Shown: positions 34,152 to 45,943 of the stretch, piece after piece
Position numbering within the stretch: the stretch's first letter is position 1
Layout: every line of letters starts with the position of its first letter
Origin: Dermatophagoides farinae
Taxonomy: Eukaryota > Arthropoda > Arachnida > Sarcoptiformes > Pyroglyphidae
Assembly: GCF_024713945.1 (NCBI RefSeq)
Contig: NC_134679.1
Location: 4,469,001-4,533,000 of the forward strand
Direction of reading: 5' to 3'
DNA: 64,000 bases
Position numbers and translations under genes: made by a program
The notes under the pieces: generated by a model
Seen by the model: only the letters and a program-made list of their open reading frames with translations
The model's database searches: none
Told to the model about the DNA's origin: nothing

Positions 34152-37100
34152 ATGTCAGGTATGTTTGAATGTTCTTATCATCATCATGATCATAAAAAAT
34201 TGCCTTTTTTCTTGACTTTTATTTTTTATTTTTTTTTTTTTTGATTCTATTTGAAATTTTTTTTTGCCTCTCTCATATACTTTCAATCATTTTTCAACCA
34301 CATAAATCTTGCCTTGAAGGTAGTAGGTTTTTTTGAATTTTTTGATTTTTCCAAAAATAAGCATCTGATTTCATTTTGCTTAAAGATTCTTTAGATGATA
34401 AGCATTGTTTGCTGTGGAATGTGATGAGATAAAAATCGTTTTTCTTTCATAGCAGATTGTCGAAAAAACAATGTCAAGTTGTTGACTAAATTATCAATTA
34501 ATTGATAATCCTAGAAGCTTAAGCTTATTATCATTATTGACATGATATCTATCAAAATATTTGCTTAAAATTGATGTCAAGTATACTAATGAATATCGTG
34601 CCATAAAATGTTTGGTTTTGCTGCCTCTTGGATGACCCAGAATAAATGCATTTAAGTGTAGCCTACCTTTTTTTTCTTTGTCCACCTAAATTGAACCAGA
34701 TATATCTAGCCTACAATATTGATGATTTTCGTTTTGGTTAATCTATTTGAAAAAATTGTTTTCCGGATTCAATTATACCATTCGTATTGTTTAATTGATT
34801 TTTATGGTTATTGGGTGCATATTTTTTTTCTTGATTAATTGATTGATTGATTTATGATTATTTTGAGAGAAAAATAATTTTTGTTTCCTTGACAATCAAG
34901 GATTACTAAACTGAAAAAATGGGTCTCAAATATTGTTAACGAATCCTTGATTGATGAAATGAAAAAACAAATACTGTGAGGGAAAAAACAGAAAAATTAA
35001 TCAATTAAAATTCACAACCACTGAGCTGATAATTGGCTAATAATTCGATTGAATCTGTCCTTACTTTTTTTTGACATTCATCATCATATTGGTGGTGCCA
35101 TCGATTTTCTATTCAGCTTTTTTTTGTTGTTGTATGCCGCAATTTTTTTTCCCATTTATCTAAAACAACCATTCATTCGTTGTGGTGTTGTCAATCATCG
35201 ATTTGAGACGACATTGAAATATAATAATAAATGAATATGAAATTATTAGTTTTTGTCTGTTAGTTTTTTTTCATTGATTTAATAATATATAAAAGCTGGA
35301 TAGTTGGCTGGCTCTTTGTAGAATCAAAAAAAAAAAATTGAATACACACACAAACGATATATTATTTTGTTGATACATAGCGCATGGCGTGTTGGTTGGA
35401 TATTTTTTTCTGTTGATGGCTAGATGGATAGTGTTCCATTGAAACAAACAACTAAAAAACGCAAATGTATGTCGTTGTCATCGGCATTTGTTTGGCTTCA
35501 TTCACCATCATCTAATGCTTCTATGTGTGTGTGTGTATGTGTGTTTGATGGCGTTTCTTTTTTTCCCTTATTATAATTTCTGACTGAATATCTTCTCAAT
35601 AATATTGTGAATCTCAATCGGACATTTCTATTTACTCCAACTGACTTGTCTGTCTGTTATTTTGTTATTATTCTTGACTTTTTTGCGACTGTCATGTTTG
35701 CGATTGAAAGTCAAATGATTGTCTTTCGAATGTTGTGTTTGTATGGTGTTGTTATTATTGTTATGTTGTTGAAAGTGGAAATTCTTCCAAAATTTTAAAT
35801 TCAACAATTTTTGATTTTTAACGTTCATTTGTGTGGAATGACAATTAGATTCTTCAAAATATTCATCTCCAGAAAAAAATCCGATTATTAAAAGTGCCTC
35901 AAATATAGTAGAGTTGTTTGTTTGTGTAAACCAGAAATTGCCTCAAACATCGTTTTCATTTAAGAAAACAAAAAAAAAATAAAGAAGATATAATAATTCA
36001 AAGTGCTAATTGAATCATTTCTCTTTTTGCCCCTTGATTATAATTTCGTTAATCGTTTGATTTGATCGATGCGATAACAACCATTTGACCTGAGCAATTG
36101 AATCAACGACAAATAAAACCTGTTTCATATCTTTGAAATGATCATATTTTCTTTTTTTTTCTTGATTTAATTATTAATTGATGATCTACACGCAGAAGAC
36201 ATTGGACACACACATTCATATATACCTCTTTTCTTCTATTCCTTGTGTAATCTGAAAAACTACTGATTAAATTCATTGATATTTTCCATATTTCTTAATA
36301 ATCATCCTTCTATAATAATAAGTTTATATATTGTGAAATTATCTTGATTTTGTCATTATAAAATGACACTACATTTGATAAAAACTAATTGAAAATCTGT
36401 TCTTTTCTTTGCTTTCTCTTTATTTTTTTTCCTGACCTGTAATTTTTTTTTTCATTTCGACCACAATTATTTAACAACGACAAACGATTTTTTTGTCTCA
36501 TATAAACAAAACAAATCAATTGACGGTGTTTGTGTTTAATTTTTTTGGTACATCTTTGAATTTTTTTCTTTTTTGTTCTTGAAAATTTGGAAAAATTTAA
36601 ACAAACCAAACCAAAAAAAAAAAATGTTGCCACGACCAGCATCATCGAAAAAGAATAAAGAACAATCATCATCGGATAGTACATCATCGGAAGATGTTGC
36701 AAATACAATGAGAAGCAATACAGCGGCGGTTACAACGGCCATTGGCCGTTCATGTAGACGGCCAATGTCATGCTGGTTTTCCAGCATCTGTGCTACATGG
36801 CGTTATTCACAGCTACTTTGATTTAATCAATTATCAACAACAACAACAACATTAATAATCAACAAATTCTAGCCATTTAATTATTATTATATTAATATTG
36901 TTATCATATATTTCATTTCATTAATTAATTTGAAATTTTTTCAAAATAATAATTCACACAAAAAAAATAATCATTGTATAGAGAAAAAAAACTACATGGT
37001 TCAAGTTTACCAATTAGATTTGAAATTTCAAAAAATAACAATTTGCATCTCATTTCATTTCAATATTTGTCATACATAAACAAAAACAAAAGTATACACA

Positions 37101-37294
37101 CACACACACAATACTTATAATGATTACAAATTTCAAAAAAAACAAATAAACAAATAACGAATATGTTCGAAAAAAATTAAAGACAAACAAAGAAAAATTA
37201 TATACCTGTCATTTAATCTTTTTCTTGTTAAACAATCATTTCATTGGATAAAACTTGAAAATTTGTCCAAAATTGATCTTTAAAGTATACTGCT

Positions 37295-37330
<36 letters not shown>

Positions 37331-40300
37331 TATGTGTGCAATGACTGATTTGAGACAAAAAAAAACAAAATTTTCTCTCTTTTTTGTACATGAAAATTGA
37401 ATTTCGATCTCCCTCATTTGATCATTATTCAACAACAACAACAAAAAAAAATCTATTAACCAAACACACATTTCCTTGTTGTTGGCAAACACAACAAACC
37501 CACAGAAAAAGTCGTTTTTTCTACTGATTGACAATCACAAACAAATTGTTGAATTTTTGTCTATATTCCAATATTGTTTACTGTTCTCGAATTACACATT
37601 TGTTTCATTTGTTGTTTATCATTATTTTTTTTTGTTTTACTTTATTTTGGTTTTTTTTTGTTCATATCCCGCTATTATTCTGTTAATGTAATTTGATCAT
37701 ATCACTGTGTGTGTGTGTGTGAGTGTTTTGTCGAGTAAAAAAGAAAAGACGACAAACGATTCTAAAAAAAAAATGTCGATCGTTTGTTGTTTCAATTTGG
37801 AGAATCTATTTCAACTTTCCAATGCGGGAAATGGCAATAATGATGGCATTGGTGGCACTGCCAGCAGTAGTGGTGGTGTTGGTGGTGGTGGTGGTGGCGG
37901 TAGTGGATGGTTTAATCGATGTGATCAATGTAAGTTCTAGTTATAACTATAGCATAGATAGATAGATGGTCTTCCTTTTTTTTGTTTGTTTGTTTGAATC
38001 TCTATGTAATAATTTTTGTTTTTGTTTTTGTTTGTTTGTTTGGATAATAAAATTGGATAATTTATAAGAAAGATTTCCCTGTCTTATTTGGTTTATATAT
38101 AATAATTATGATGATGAAAGCAATTTAAGGCCAAATTGTTGTCTCATCATTCTTCATAGGAAAAAATCTGGCACTTCCGCCTACGCAAAAACAATTTAAA
38201 CATTGTGAAAAAAAATTCCTTGTGTTGTATTCTCCGCTATTTATTCTTTATTTTATTTTTTCTTTGAGATTCATTGTATTTTTTGTTGTTTTTGTTTCGT
38301 TTTTCATATAGCAATACACAAGGACTTTTTTGTTTTTCATATCATATTTCGCCTAAAATGACAAAATAAAATTTTTCTAGTACAAACAATCTGCCAGGTG
38401 TCCCTTATAATCTTTTAATAGATTGAATAAATTTTTTCAATTGTTTTTTTATCAATATGGTGATAGAAATATGAAATAAAATTATGACCTGCAAATGTCA
38501 TGATAATTTTTTTTGTTTGCTTTCCTTTTGTATTTGTTTATTCGTAATGGATCAATTTACATATGGATTGGATCAAATGAAATAAGCAAATAACAAATTT
38601 TATTCCTGAAAAAAAATGGATGGCCAAGTTCGATGAACCTTTTTTCATGATCATTGTGTGTTTGAAATTATATTACAATTTTTTCTTTTTTTTTCTTTCC
38701 TTTCATTAGGTTGTTGTGCTTGTTGTTGTTCACCATTTAAGCCAAGATATAAAAGACTTGTCGATACCATCTTTCCATCGAATGCAGAGGTTGGTTTTTT
38801 TTTCTTATTTGTATCATAATATTTATATTTTCATTGAATTGCCCTTATAGGATGGCTTGGTCAAATCAAATATGGAAAAATTGATTTTTTATGCAATGTC
38901 ATCACCGGATAAATTGGATAAAATTGGCGCCTATCTAGCTGAACGAATTGGTCGTGATCTATATAGACATCGATTTGGTTTTGTTTTAATAGCCGTTGAA
39001 GCTATGGATCAATTGCTGAAAACATGTCACAATTCTCTCCATTTATTTATGGAAAGTTTTCTCAAAGTCGTTCAGTTAGTTCTGGAAAGTCAGGATCCAG
39101 AATTACAAATTTTGGCTACACAATCGGTATGACTAAAAGCGACAAATTTTATGCATTTGTTTTTCATTATAATTTCACATTTAGTTTGTTAAATTTGCAA
39201 AAATTGAAGAAGATACACCGGCCTATCATCGTAGCTATGATTTTTTCGTCAGTAAATTTGCCTCACTTTGTCACGATAATCATCCAAATCTAGTCACTCG
39301 TAGACGTTTGCGTATGGCCGGATTGATTGGCATTAAAGGATTAATATTAAAAGCAGTTAGTGATGATATGCAAGTGAATATCTGGGCTGATAATAATATG
39401 GGCAAGATAATTCCATCACTATTGTTCAATATGAAAAGCAAAGATTTCGAAGATGATTCAAAATTAAAAGATAGTCAGACACGTCTGCTGCTACCGGGTG
39501 CTGTAAGATTTACCGAAAATGATTTGGAATCATCTATGCCCAATGACGTGGCTACTGAATGCTTACGTGAACTAATCAATCGTGCTAGTTTTGGTCATTT
39601 ACACAATATTCTTAAACCTATCATTACTCATTTCGATCTTCATCGTTTCTGGGAAATGGCAGCCGATCAAACGGGCGATAATTTTGCTATTGAAACATTC
39701 AAAATTATAATGTATTCAATACAATCAAAACCAGCTGTCATACAGATTCTCATGAATCATTTGGATTGTGTGGCCAAAGGTCGACGTGAATTGGAAAATT
39801 GTGCTTCAGAAAATAAAATAAAAGTACAGACTGGTATTGTCAATGTTTTGAATGAAATCATTGCTATACCTGCCGATACAATTGGTCCATTCGTTCTTGG
39901 AATGATTAATTCACTTCTTCAACATCTGCATGATTCGATCAATAATATTCAAACACAATTTGTTGAAGAGGAGAAACAATTTCAGGAAGCGGTAATCAAT
40001 ACTTTAGGTGAATTTACAACCAATTTACCGGATTATCAGAAAATTGAAACAATGATATTCATCATTGATAAAGCACCACCAGCTTTATGTACATCAGCAA
40101 CTGAACAACAATTGCAGAATATCATATTGAAAAGTTTGCTTAAAGTAACGACCAAATATAAACCAGTGAGCATGATACAAACATTTCCATCCACCTTGTT
40201 GAATCAATTATTGACACGTGCCCTATCACCGGATCCAAAAACTCGATTAACAGTACAGAAAATTTTCCATCAATTACTTGATCGTCATAAAAATTTACCT

Positions 40301-41682
40301 CGTCTCATTAAACCGGTGACTGTTGTTCCACCGGAAACATTGACCATTGAAAAGGCCGACCGTTATGATATAAACTTTATGCGTAAACATGGCCATGACA
40401 TTCTTGTCCATATCTATAGGAATATACAGATAGAATCCAATACAAAAGAAAATTTCGATAGTATTTTCACTACCATGTCCTTGATTTGTGTAGAAATGAA
40501 TTCGGATGAAGTGCTCATCGATTTACTTCGGTTAACATTTGCTCTGCAAGATATGGCCATCTCGAGAAATTTCAATCTATCCGATTCGCATCGATGTTAT
40601 ATCCATAGTATTGTTGCTGGGTTTCTTCATCTTTTTAGTCATCTGAAAGCGATTCCAGCAATCTGTACACATGTTGAACAAGTGATTAAAACTCGTGTTG
40701 ATCAAGCAAAATATCTGTTGCCTGAATATTGTCATTTAGCTAATAATTATACTTGTGGTGAATTGTTTATCTCCGAGAATGGCCATAATCAACGAGAAAA
40801 TAACAACAAATCGAAAGAGAATAGTCCTAGCCGACAGAATAGTGCAGATAATCTAGTTGCTGATGAACTTTTATTCAATAAACAAGTCATATCTGAAGCC
40901 CTTCAGACAACCGGTCATGATACGCTTGCATTGAATACACCCTTCCAATCGAATTGTGATGGTATGAAATTGTTGTATATATTTATATTTCGGATTTAAA
41001 ATTTGATTTTTCTTTTAAATTATTAGTTGATTCATCGATTACACGCAGTACTAGCGATTTGAATGCTATAACGGTCGAAATTGATAGTGTAAATTCATCA
41101 CCTGGAACCGTACGTGTAAGTTTTCTTAATCACGTTTTTTAATCATCATTCATATTAATTTTCTTTCATTCAAATTATAGAAAGTACCTGAACAAGAGAT
41201 TAATTTCAATACTTTCAAAGAGGTGTTGATAAATCCGAATCGTGATCACAAACAAGATTTACGTCGCCGTATGAATCTGTTGAACAATTTTAAAAATAGT
41301 AAATTTGAAGATTTAGTCGAAAATTATCCAAAATCGGTATGATTTATATTTTTATTAAAATGCATTATATTTAATTTAAATTGTTTATTTTTTTTAGAAA
41401 AAAAGCTTGCAAGAAATTCTCTTGGACACTATCGATAAATCTTTTCAAGCACAAGAAACAAAAGTACATCAAAATCAAATGATCCAAAATCCCAGCAAAC
41501 ATAGTTTGGATACATTAGACCATCATGATCAAGACATTATTTCGATTGTCAATCATCGATCAATCGAAGGAAATTGTCATGTTTACGATAATCCTCTTTT
41601 GTCATTATGTGACATTAGTCAGATAAATTCACGAGCACCTCCATTGTTTGCTCTTAGATTTCCGAATCTTTTTGTTTATTGA
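34152..41682 (+). CDS. EFR3: EFR3 (rolling blackout/stambha A family), plasma-membrane anchor of PI4-kinase III alpha
   Basis: Exons: 34152-34158, 38710-38789, 38851-39126, 39185-40961, 41027-41115, 41181-41336 and 41398-41682, giving 889 residues. The 7-nt first exon (ATG TCA G) joins in phase to give MSGCCACCCSPFKPRYKRLV, matching the human EFR3 N-termini (short, cysteine-clustered, then ALRPRYKRLVDNIFP). Those cysteines are palmitoylated in the family and hold the protein at the plasma membrane. Downstream match points are LIFYAMSSPDKLDKIGAYLAE, HRFGFVLIAVEAMDQLL, EEDTPAYHRSYDFFVSKF and the C-terminal ALRFPNLFVY. The protein is an all-helical HEAT/ARM-like rod that recruits TTC7 and PI4KA. 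The first intron is 4.55 kb, exceptional for this window, and holds a second in-phase first exon at 37773. Confidence 0.92.
35286..35295 (+). promoter_or_regulatory. Strong TATA-box match inside the EFR3 first intron
   Basis: TATATAAAAG is a full consensus TATA box on the plus strand, 2.5 kb before the alternative EFR3 first exon. It could serve an internal promoter, but in DNA this AT-rich a chance match is quite possible. Confidence 0.25.
36624..36821 (+). CDS. Candidate 65-residue small ORF inside the EFR3 first intron
   Basis: It starts at an ATG preceded by a run of A, the same context as the SLC43-like and alternative EFR3 starts, and runs 65 codons to TGA. Composition is clearly richer in G+C than the flanking intron. 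The protein is Ser/Lys-rich at first (ASSKKNKEQSSSDSTSSED) and Cys/Trp-rich at the end (CRRPMSCWFSSICATWRY). There is no signal peptide or membrane span. I know no relative. Its last third overlaps two perfect DNA hairpins. It may be a small gene, an upstream or alternative reading frame of EFR3, or a structured RNA that happens to be open. Confidence 0.35.
   Translation: MLPRPASSKKNKEQSSSDSTSSEDVANTMRSNTAAVTTAIGRSCRRPMSCWFSSICATWRYSQLL
37296..37327. repeat. (GT)n microsatellite
   Basis: Sixteen uninterrupted GT units, the longest dinucleotide run in the window, inside the EFR3 first intron. Confidence 0.9.
37773..37929 (+). other. EFR3: Alternative first coding exon of EFR3
   Basis: It opens with ATG after an A-rich leader, encodes MSIVCCFNLENLFQLS, then a glycine run and WFNRCDQ, and ends in phase 1 at a GTAAGT donor, the phase required by the acceptor at 38710. 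Joined there it gives a 939-residue EFR3 with an extra CC pair and a glycine linker ahead of the conserved cysteine cluster. The exon is supported by phase, donor quality and coding composition, not by homology. Confidence 0.6.
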
Positions 41683-41869
41683 TAAAATTATTAATAAATC
41701 ATTTATATGTTATAATAATTGCTAATTACATTACAATAAATCTTAATCATTCGAATTTTTTTTCTTGATTGTTTCTGACGGCGTATAAAGGTTGTTTAAA
41801 TTCATTCATGTTTCGTTTATTGATTCTGGCCGTTATTTTTTGATCGTTTTTGCTGTTGATCAAATAAAG

Positions 41870-42778
41870 ATGCAATCAAAACAAAGAATTCGATTGGCTC
41901 CAAACGATGAAAAATTGTTGGAAAAACGTGGTTTCAAAATTGGCGAACCATTAAATAGTGGAAGTTTTGCCTGTGTATGCCGTGCAACATACAAAGGGGA
42001 GCCAATCGCTGCTAAAGTGATAGATTTGGAAAAAACATCAGAAGAATATCGGTTGAAATTTTTGCCACGTGAAATCTATACAATGAAAAAACTTAAACAT
42101 CCATATCTTATCGATATAATGGACATACTGGTCGTGGGCAATCGAGTAATCGTTTTCATGGAACTGGCAGAAGGTGGCGATTTTCTTGATCTACTTCATC
42201 GGACTAAAGCTTTGCCCGAAGATCGTGCACGATATTTTTATCTTCAATTTGGGGATGCTTTGCGTTATATGCACTCGTTGGGATTTGCACATCGTGATAT
42301 CAAATGCGAGAATATTCTATTGAATCGAGCTAAAACCATTTCGAAATTGACTGATTTTGGCTTTGCACGCACCTGTTTTGAGCGTAATTCTGGCCAACGA
42401 ATGCTTTCCGATACATATTGTGGTAGCACAGCATATGTTGCGCCTGAAGTGCTACAATCACAGCCATATAATCCTTTGATAAGCGATGTATGGAGCATGG
42501 GTGTCGTATTGTTCGTGTTGGTTAGCAATCGATTACCATTTACTGATCGAGACAATAAAGAATTGTTAAAAAGTCAAATGGATCGTAAATATCAATTCAA
42601 TCGAAACCTATCACCACAGATTAAAGATTTACTAAATCAACATCTGAATCCTAATCCATCAACACGGATTAACATGAATGAAGTTTTACATCATGAATGG
42701 TTTGGAGTAGCAAGGCAAGATTCATCTAGTGAATCATCATCATCATCAAGTCATACGGCTACCGGTCAAGATGATTAG
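41870..42778 (+). CDS. Testis-specific serine/threonine kinase (TSSK)-like protein kinase
   Basis: An intronless gene encoding 302 residues, in the size range of TSSK proteins. It is a complete kinase domain: glycine loop LNSGSFACVCRA (first Gly of the loop replaced by Asn), lysine in AAKVID, catalytic loop HRDIKCENILLN, DFGFARTC, activation segment with DTYCGSTAYVAPEVL, and SDVWSMGVVLFVLVSNRLPF. The catalytic loop form and the short C-tail fit the TSSK branch of the CAMK group, whose members act in spermatid maturation. The C-terminus is a short Ser run. In-frame codons extend upstream to 41792 but lack an ATG before 41870. Lack of introns in a neighbourhood of multi-exon genes is typical for TSSKs and suggests retroposed origin long ago. 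Confidence 0.85.
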   Translation: MQSKQRIRLAPNDEKLLEKRGFKIGEPLNSGSFACVCRATYKGEPIAAKVIDLEKTSEEYRLKFLPREIYTMKKLKHPYLIDIMDILVVGNRVIVFMELAEGGDFLDLLHRTKALPEDRARYFYLQFGDALRYMHSLGFAHRDIKCENILLNRAKTISKLTDFGFARTCFERNSGQRMLSDTYCGSTAYVAPEVLQSQPYNPLISDVWSMGVVLFVLVSNRLPFTDRDNKELLKSQMDRKYQFNRNLSPQIKDLLNQHLNPNPSTRINMNEVLHHEWFGVARQDSSSESSSSSSHTATGQDD

Positions 42779-42891
42779 AAAATTTGTGAAAATTGCAATG
42801 AAACAAAAATTAAACTATAGATAGATCAATAGAAAATTTATTTTTATCATTCAAATTCAATTAAGTCATTGTAAATTCTGTCATGTTTCTT

Positions 42892-44498
42892 TCAGGTTCG
42901 AACTTGAAAATTACCAGCTTTAGTCATATATTTAACTCCTTTGAATGGTTTGTATTTCTGTTAAAGAAAAAAAGGGGGAGAGAAAAACAAAATTTTCAAT
43001 TATACATTTCACAAAATAGCAATCAATACACACACAAACACATACCTCGCCATACATATCCAAACGATTAACCTTTAATCCGGATATAGCAAATTGAGAA
43101 ATGTTAAATTTGACTAATATGTTTGGATTCGAATCCGGTATCGGTGCACCACTTTGTAGAACGATATTACCCTTAACCGTTGGCAAGCTTTTACCTTGGT
43201 GAATTTCCATCTTTCCAACATCCCAGACCAATAATTTTGTTACTGAATCAAATGTATATTTTCCTTGATTCGGTACAAGATTTACGTTAAGAACGTTTTT
43301 TGGCATGATCATTTCGATGAATATGTTCTCTAACTATCTCCAAAAAAAAAAAATCATAAAACATAATATTCTTGGCCAACTTTTTCTTTGTCTCAAACTT
43401 ACATTTTTACCCATTAATTGTTTAGCTCCAATTTGAATTTCCAGTTTACCACCGATCAATTCTTTGAATGAAATATGATGACGTACAAAAATCGGAATGT
43501 TGACCATATTTTGAGCGCCAATATGGTAGGACATTAAACGGAAATTACCATCCGGTGGTATAAATGACAAAACCTTTTCCGATTCCCAACGTTTAAAACG
43601 AATGCATGGATGAAAGCTAACATCGTCAAATAGTGTTGGATTCACGAATGATAGACATAGGTCAGGCATTCCGGATAATTTAACACAGCAATCGATCTAT
43701 AGGTGAGAATAAAATTTAATATAATAATATTAAAGGTTTCAACACAAATCACATGCATACATATCCTTGTATTTCGGCCGAAACTACTGAGCCACTTTTA
43801 TCAATAATGGCATCCACTTCTTCGATTGCATCGAAATAGGCTTCGTTATTGGTGTATTTGACGCCGAAACGACGCCATGGTACATTGGATAATTGACCAG
43901 TTGGTAAAGTGGAACTGACACTGAATATATGGTATTTAAATTATATAATTTTTTCTTTAAAAGTCATCACTACTTACTTATTACGTCCAGTGACAGTGTT
44001 TGCAATGGTACGAAGAAAATTCGGTGGTTTTATCAATTCTTTTAATATGTTCGATTCGGTAGCTAATGGAAAACCATTATCGAGCATTTCATCGAGTAAT
44101 TCATACACTACAACAATATGTTCTTTGAGTAAAGATTCTGTACAATCATTGAAATAATCAATAAAATTATCGACAACACGATGAAGGAATTCGATCACAA
44201 ATAGGGGAGGAATTTCACCCGTAGTAACAGCAACAAAATATAATCCAGATCGATGAATTGAAATCAATATATGATGAGGTGTGGCAATTACCGGGCTAAT
44301 ATTGGATGAATAATCTACTTTACGTTGTGCATCAAGAAAATAATCGCAAACAGATCGAGGTATGACGCTTTTCCAATGTTTTTCAATGAATATATCACTG
44401 TAAATTGAGCCGAAAACAGCTGTTAAAAAAAATTGAAATGAAAATTATAATTTGCTCTCTTACCCAGAATTATTGATGAAAAATAGGCTGTGAATCAT
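42892..44498 (-). CDS. AP3M: AP-3 complex subunit mu
   Basis: Six exons: 44498-44464, 44397-43978, 43920-43761, 43696-43403, 43333-43046 and 42957-42892, giving 420 residues (human AP3M1 has 418). Identity with human AP3M is very high: MIHSLFFINNSGDIFIEKHW, PPLFVIEFLHRV, ELLDEMLDNGFPLATESNIL, DVSFHPCIRFKRWES, PPDGNFRLMSYHIGAQN, FAISGLKVNRLDMYGEKYKP, and the end GVKYMTKAGNFQVRT. The N-terminal longin domain binds the AP-3 core and the mu homology domain reads YxxPhi sorting signals, directing cargo to lysosomes and pigment or lipid granules. The exon-2 acceptor was placed at TTTACAG|TGAT because an earlier candidate AG would bring an in-frame stop. Confidence 0.96.
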
Positions 44499-45943
44499 GA
44501 TTGCCGCAAAGTTAATTAAGAAAAAATGGAATGAAATGAGATATATAAATTTATTAATTTATAATAATATAATAATGGAATAAAGAAAATATCCCAAAGA
44601 AATCAGATTGATTCGAATGATCATCATCAACAATTCAACGTCATACAAGAACTGTTCATAAATGTTATGATTGGAAAAAAAATTTAAATTTTCGCTTTTT
44701 GTAAATAATGTGCAACAGGCTTTCCGGCCATATTGCCATTTTGATCGAATCATCTTATCCACAATCATGATCATTATTGATTTTAATTAGAAAAATTAAT
44801 CTAAATGTTGGACTTGAACCACATCATCATCGATAATGACATTCTACAATTTGATTTCGCAAAAATTCGATAAGAAAATGATTGAAAAATCTATTCCTAG
44901 TAACATTGTTTCTAAATTTTTTTTTCGATATGATACATCTGGTTGGTCATGGTTGATTATCATCTACTATTTTTGGGTGATGATGATGGTAGTGGCCACC
45001 ATATGTCTATCATTAGTTTGTTGACATAACTTGACTATCATTTGTATACATTAAACTTTCAAGAAGATAGCTAGTGTAGCTATTTTGGTGTTAGGGGCGT
45101 TCATTTATTCGTTTGTCGGCGGCAACTGTAAAGATCATTTGGGTAGTTTGACTAAAATAACTGGATAAATCAGCATCTGGGTGTGTGTGTGTGTGTGAAA
45201 CATTGTGGTATAGTTTGAGGTGGTGGTTTGGATTTTTGATGGAAATCTTTTTTTTCAGAAAACTATGATTCGATTCGGTTTTGAATAAATTTTTACCATT
45301 TTTTCCCCTAATAAAATGAACAGAGGAGTGGCTCAGACATTTGATTAGTATTACTAATCATTCAATCATTTATAGTTGATTGTCAAATAGAGAAGAACTT
45401 TTTTTTGTTCAAAGAGGGATTGTGGTATAATGACAGCACCCATGATATATATCGGTGGATACTGAATGCACAGACACATAAACAAGTAATTTTAGATGAT
45501 GGGCCTATCTGGTGTTTGTGTGTTTATGTTCTAATGAACGAACTTTTCTTAGGAACCGAAAATTGTCTAAATTTATTTGGTGATGATTAGACCGAGCAGC
45601 AACCAGCCAATGATTAGACCACTACTTGTATTCGAAATGATCAATGTCTTTTGTCTTTGTTTTTATCTTTTTTTCCCTCTCTAAAATTAAGATTCTCTTT
45701 TCTTTCTCCCGCACACACATAGACATTTCATTTTTTTTTTTTTTTTTTTTGGTTTCAAATTGAATCAATCTGAATAATTGATTTTCGATACAATCACTGC
45801 CATTTCCGTTCAAAGATCGTATTGATCGATCAAATTCTTTTTTTAAACAATGTATCAATGTTGAAATTCAAATTGCTTCATCATCATTCATCAAATTCTT
45901 AATTAAATCTCTCTTTTTAAGTGACAAGTGTGGCTATTTTCAG
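44499..45943. other. Intergenic region between AP3M and laminin gamma
   Basis: About 1.4 kb between divergent genes. The laminin start codon directly follows TATTTTCAG, a good splice acceptor, so a non-coding first exon probably lies somewhere here. There is a GT repeat near 45180-45197. Open frames at 44836-45024 and 45405-45590 show no recognisable features. Confidence 0.45.

Noticed and set aside
44400-44412. Earlier acceptor for AP3M exon 2 (TTAACAG|CTG)
   Set aside because: It gives an in-frame stop; the TTTACAG|TGAT acceptor restores the family sequence SGDIFIEKHW.
44750-44830. Possible tRNA on the minus strand (GGTTCAAGTCC looks like a T-arm)
   Set aside because: The T-stem does not pair fully and no matching acceptor, D or anticodon arms can be drawn.
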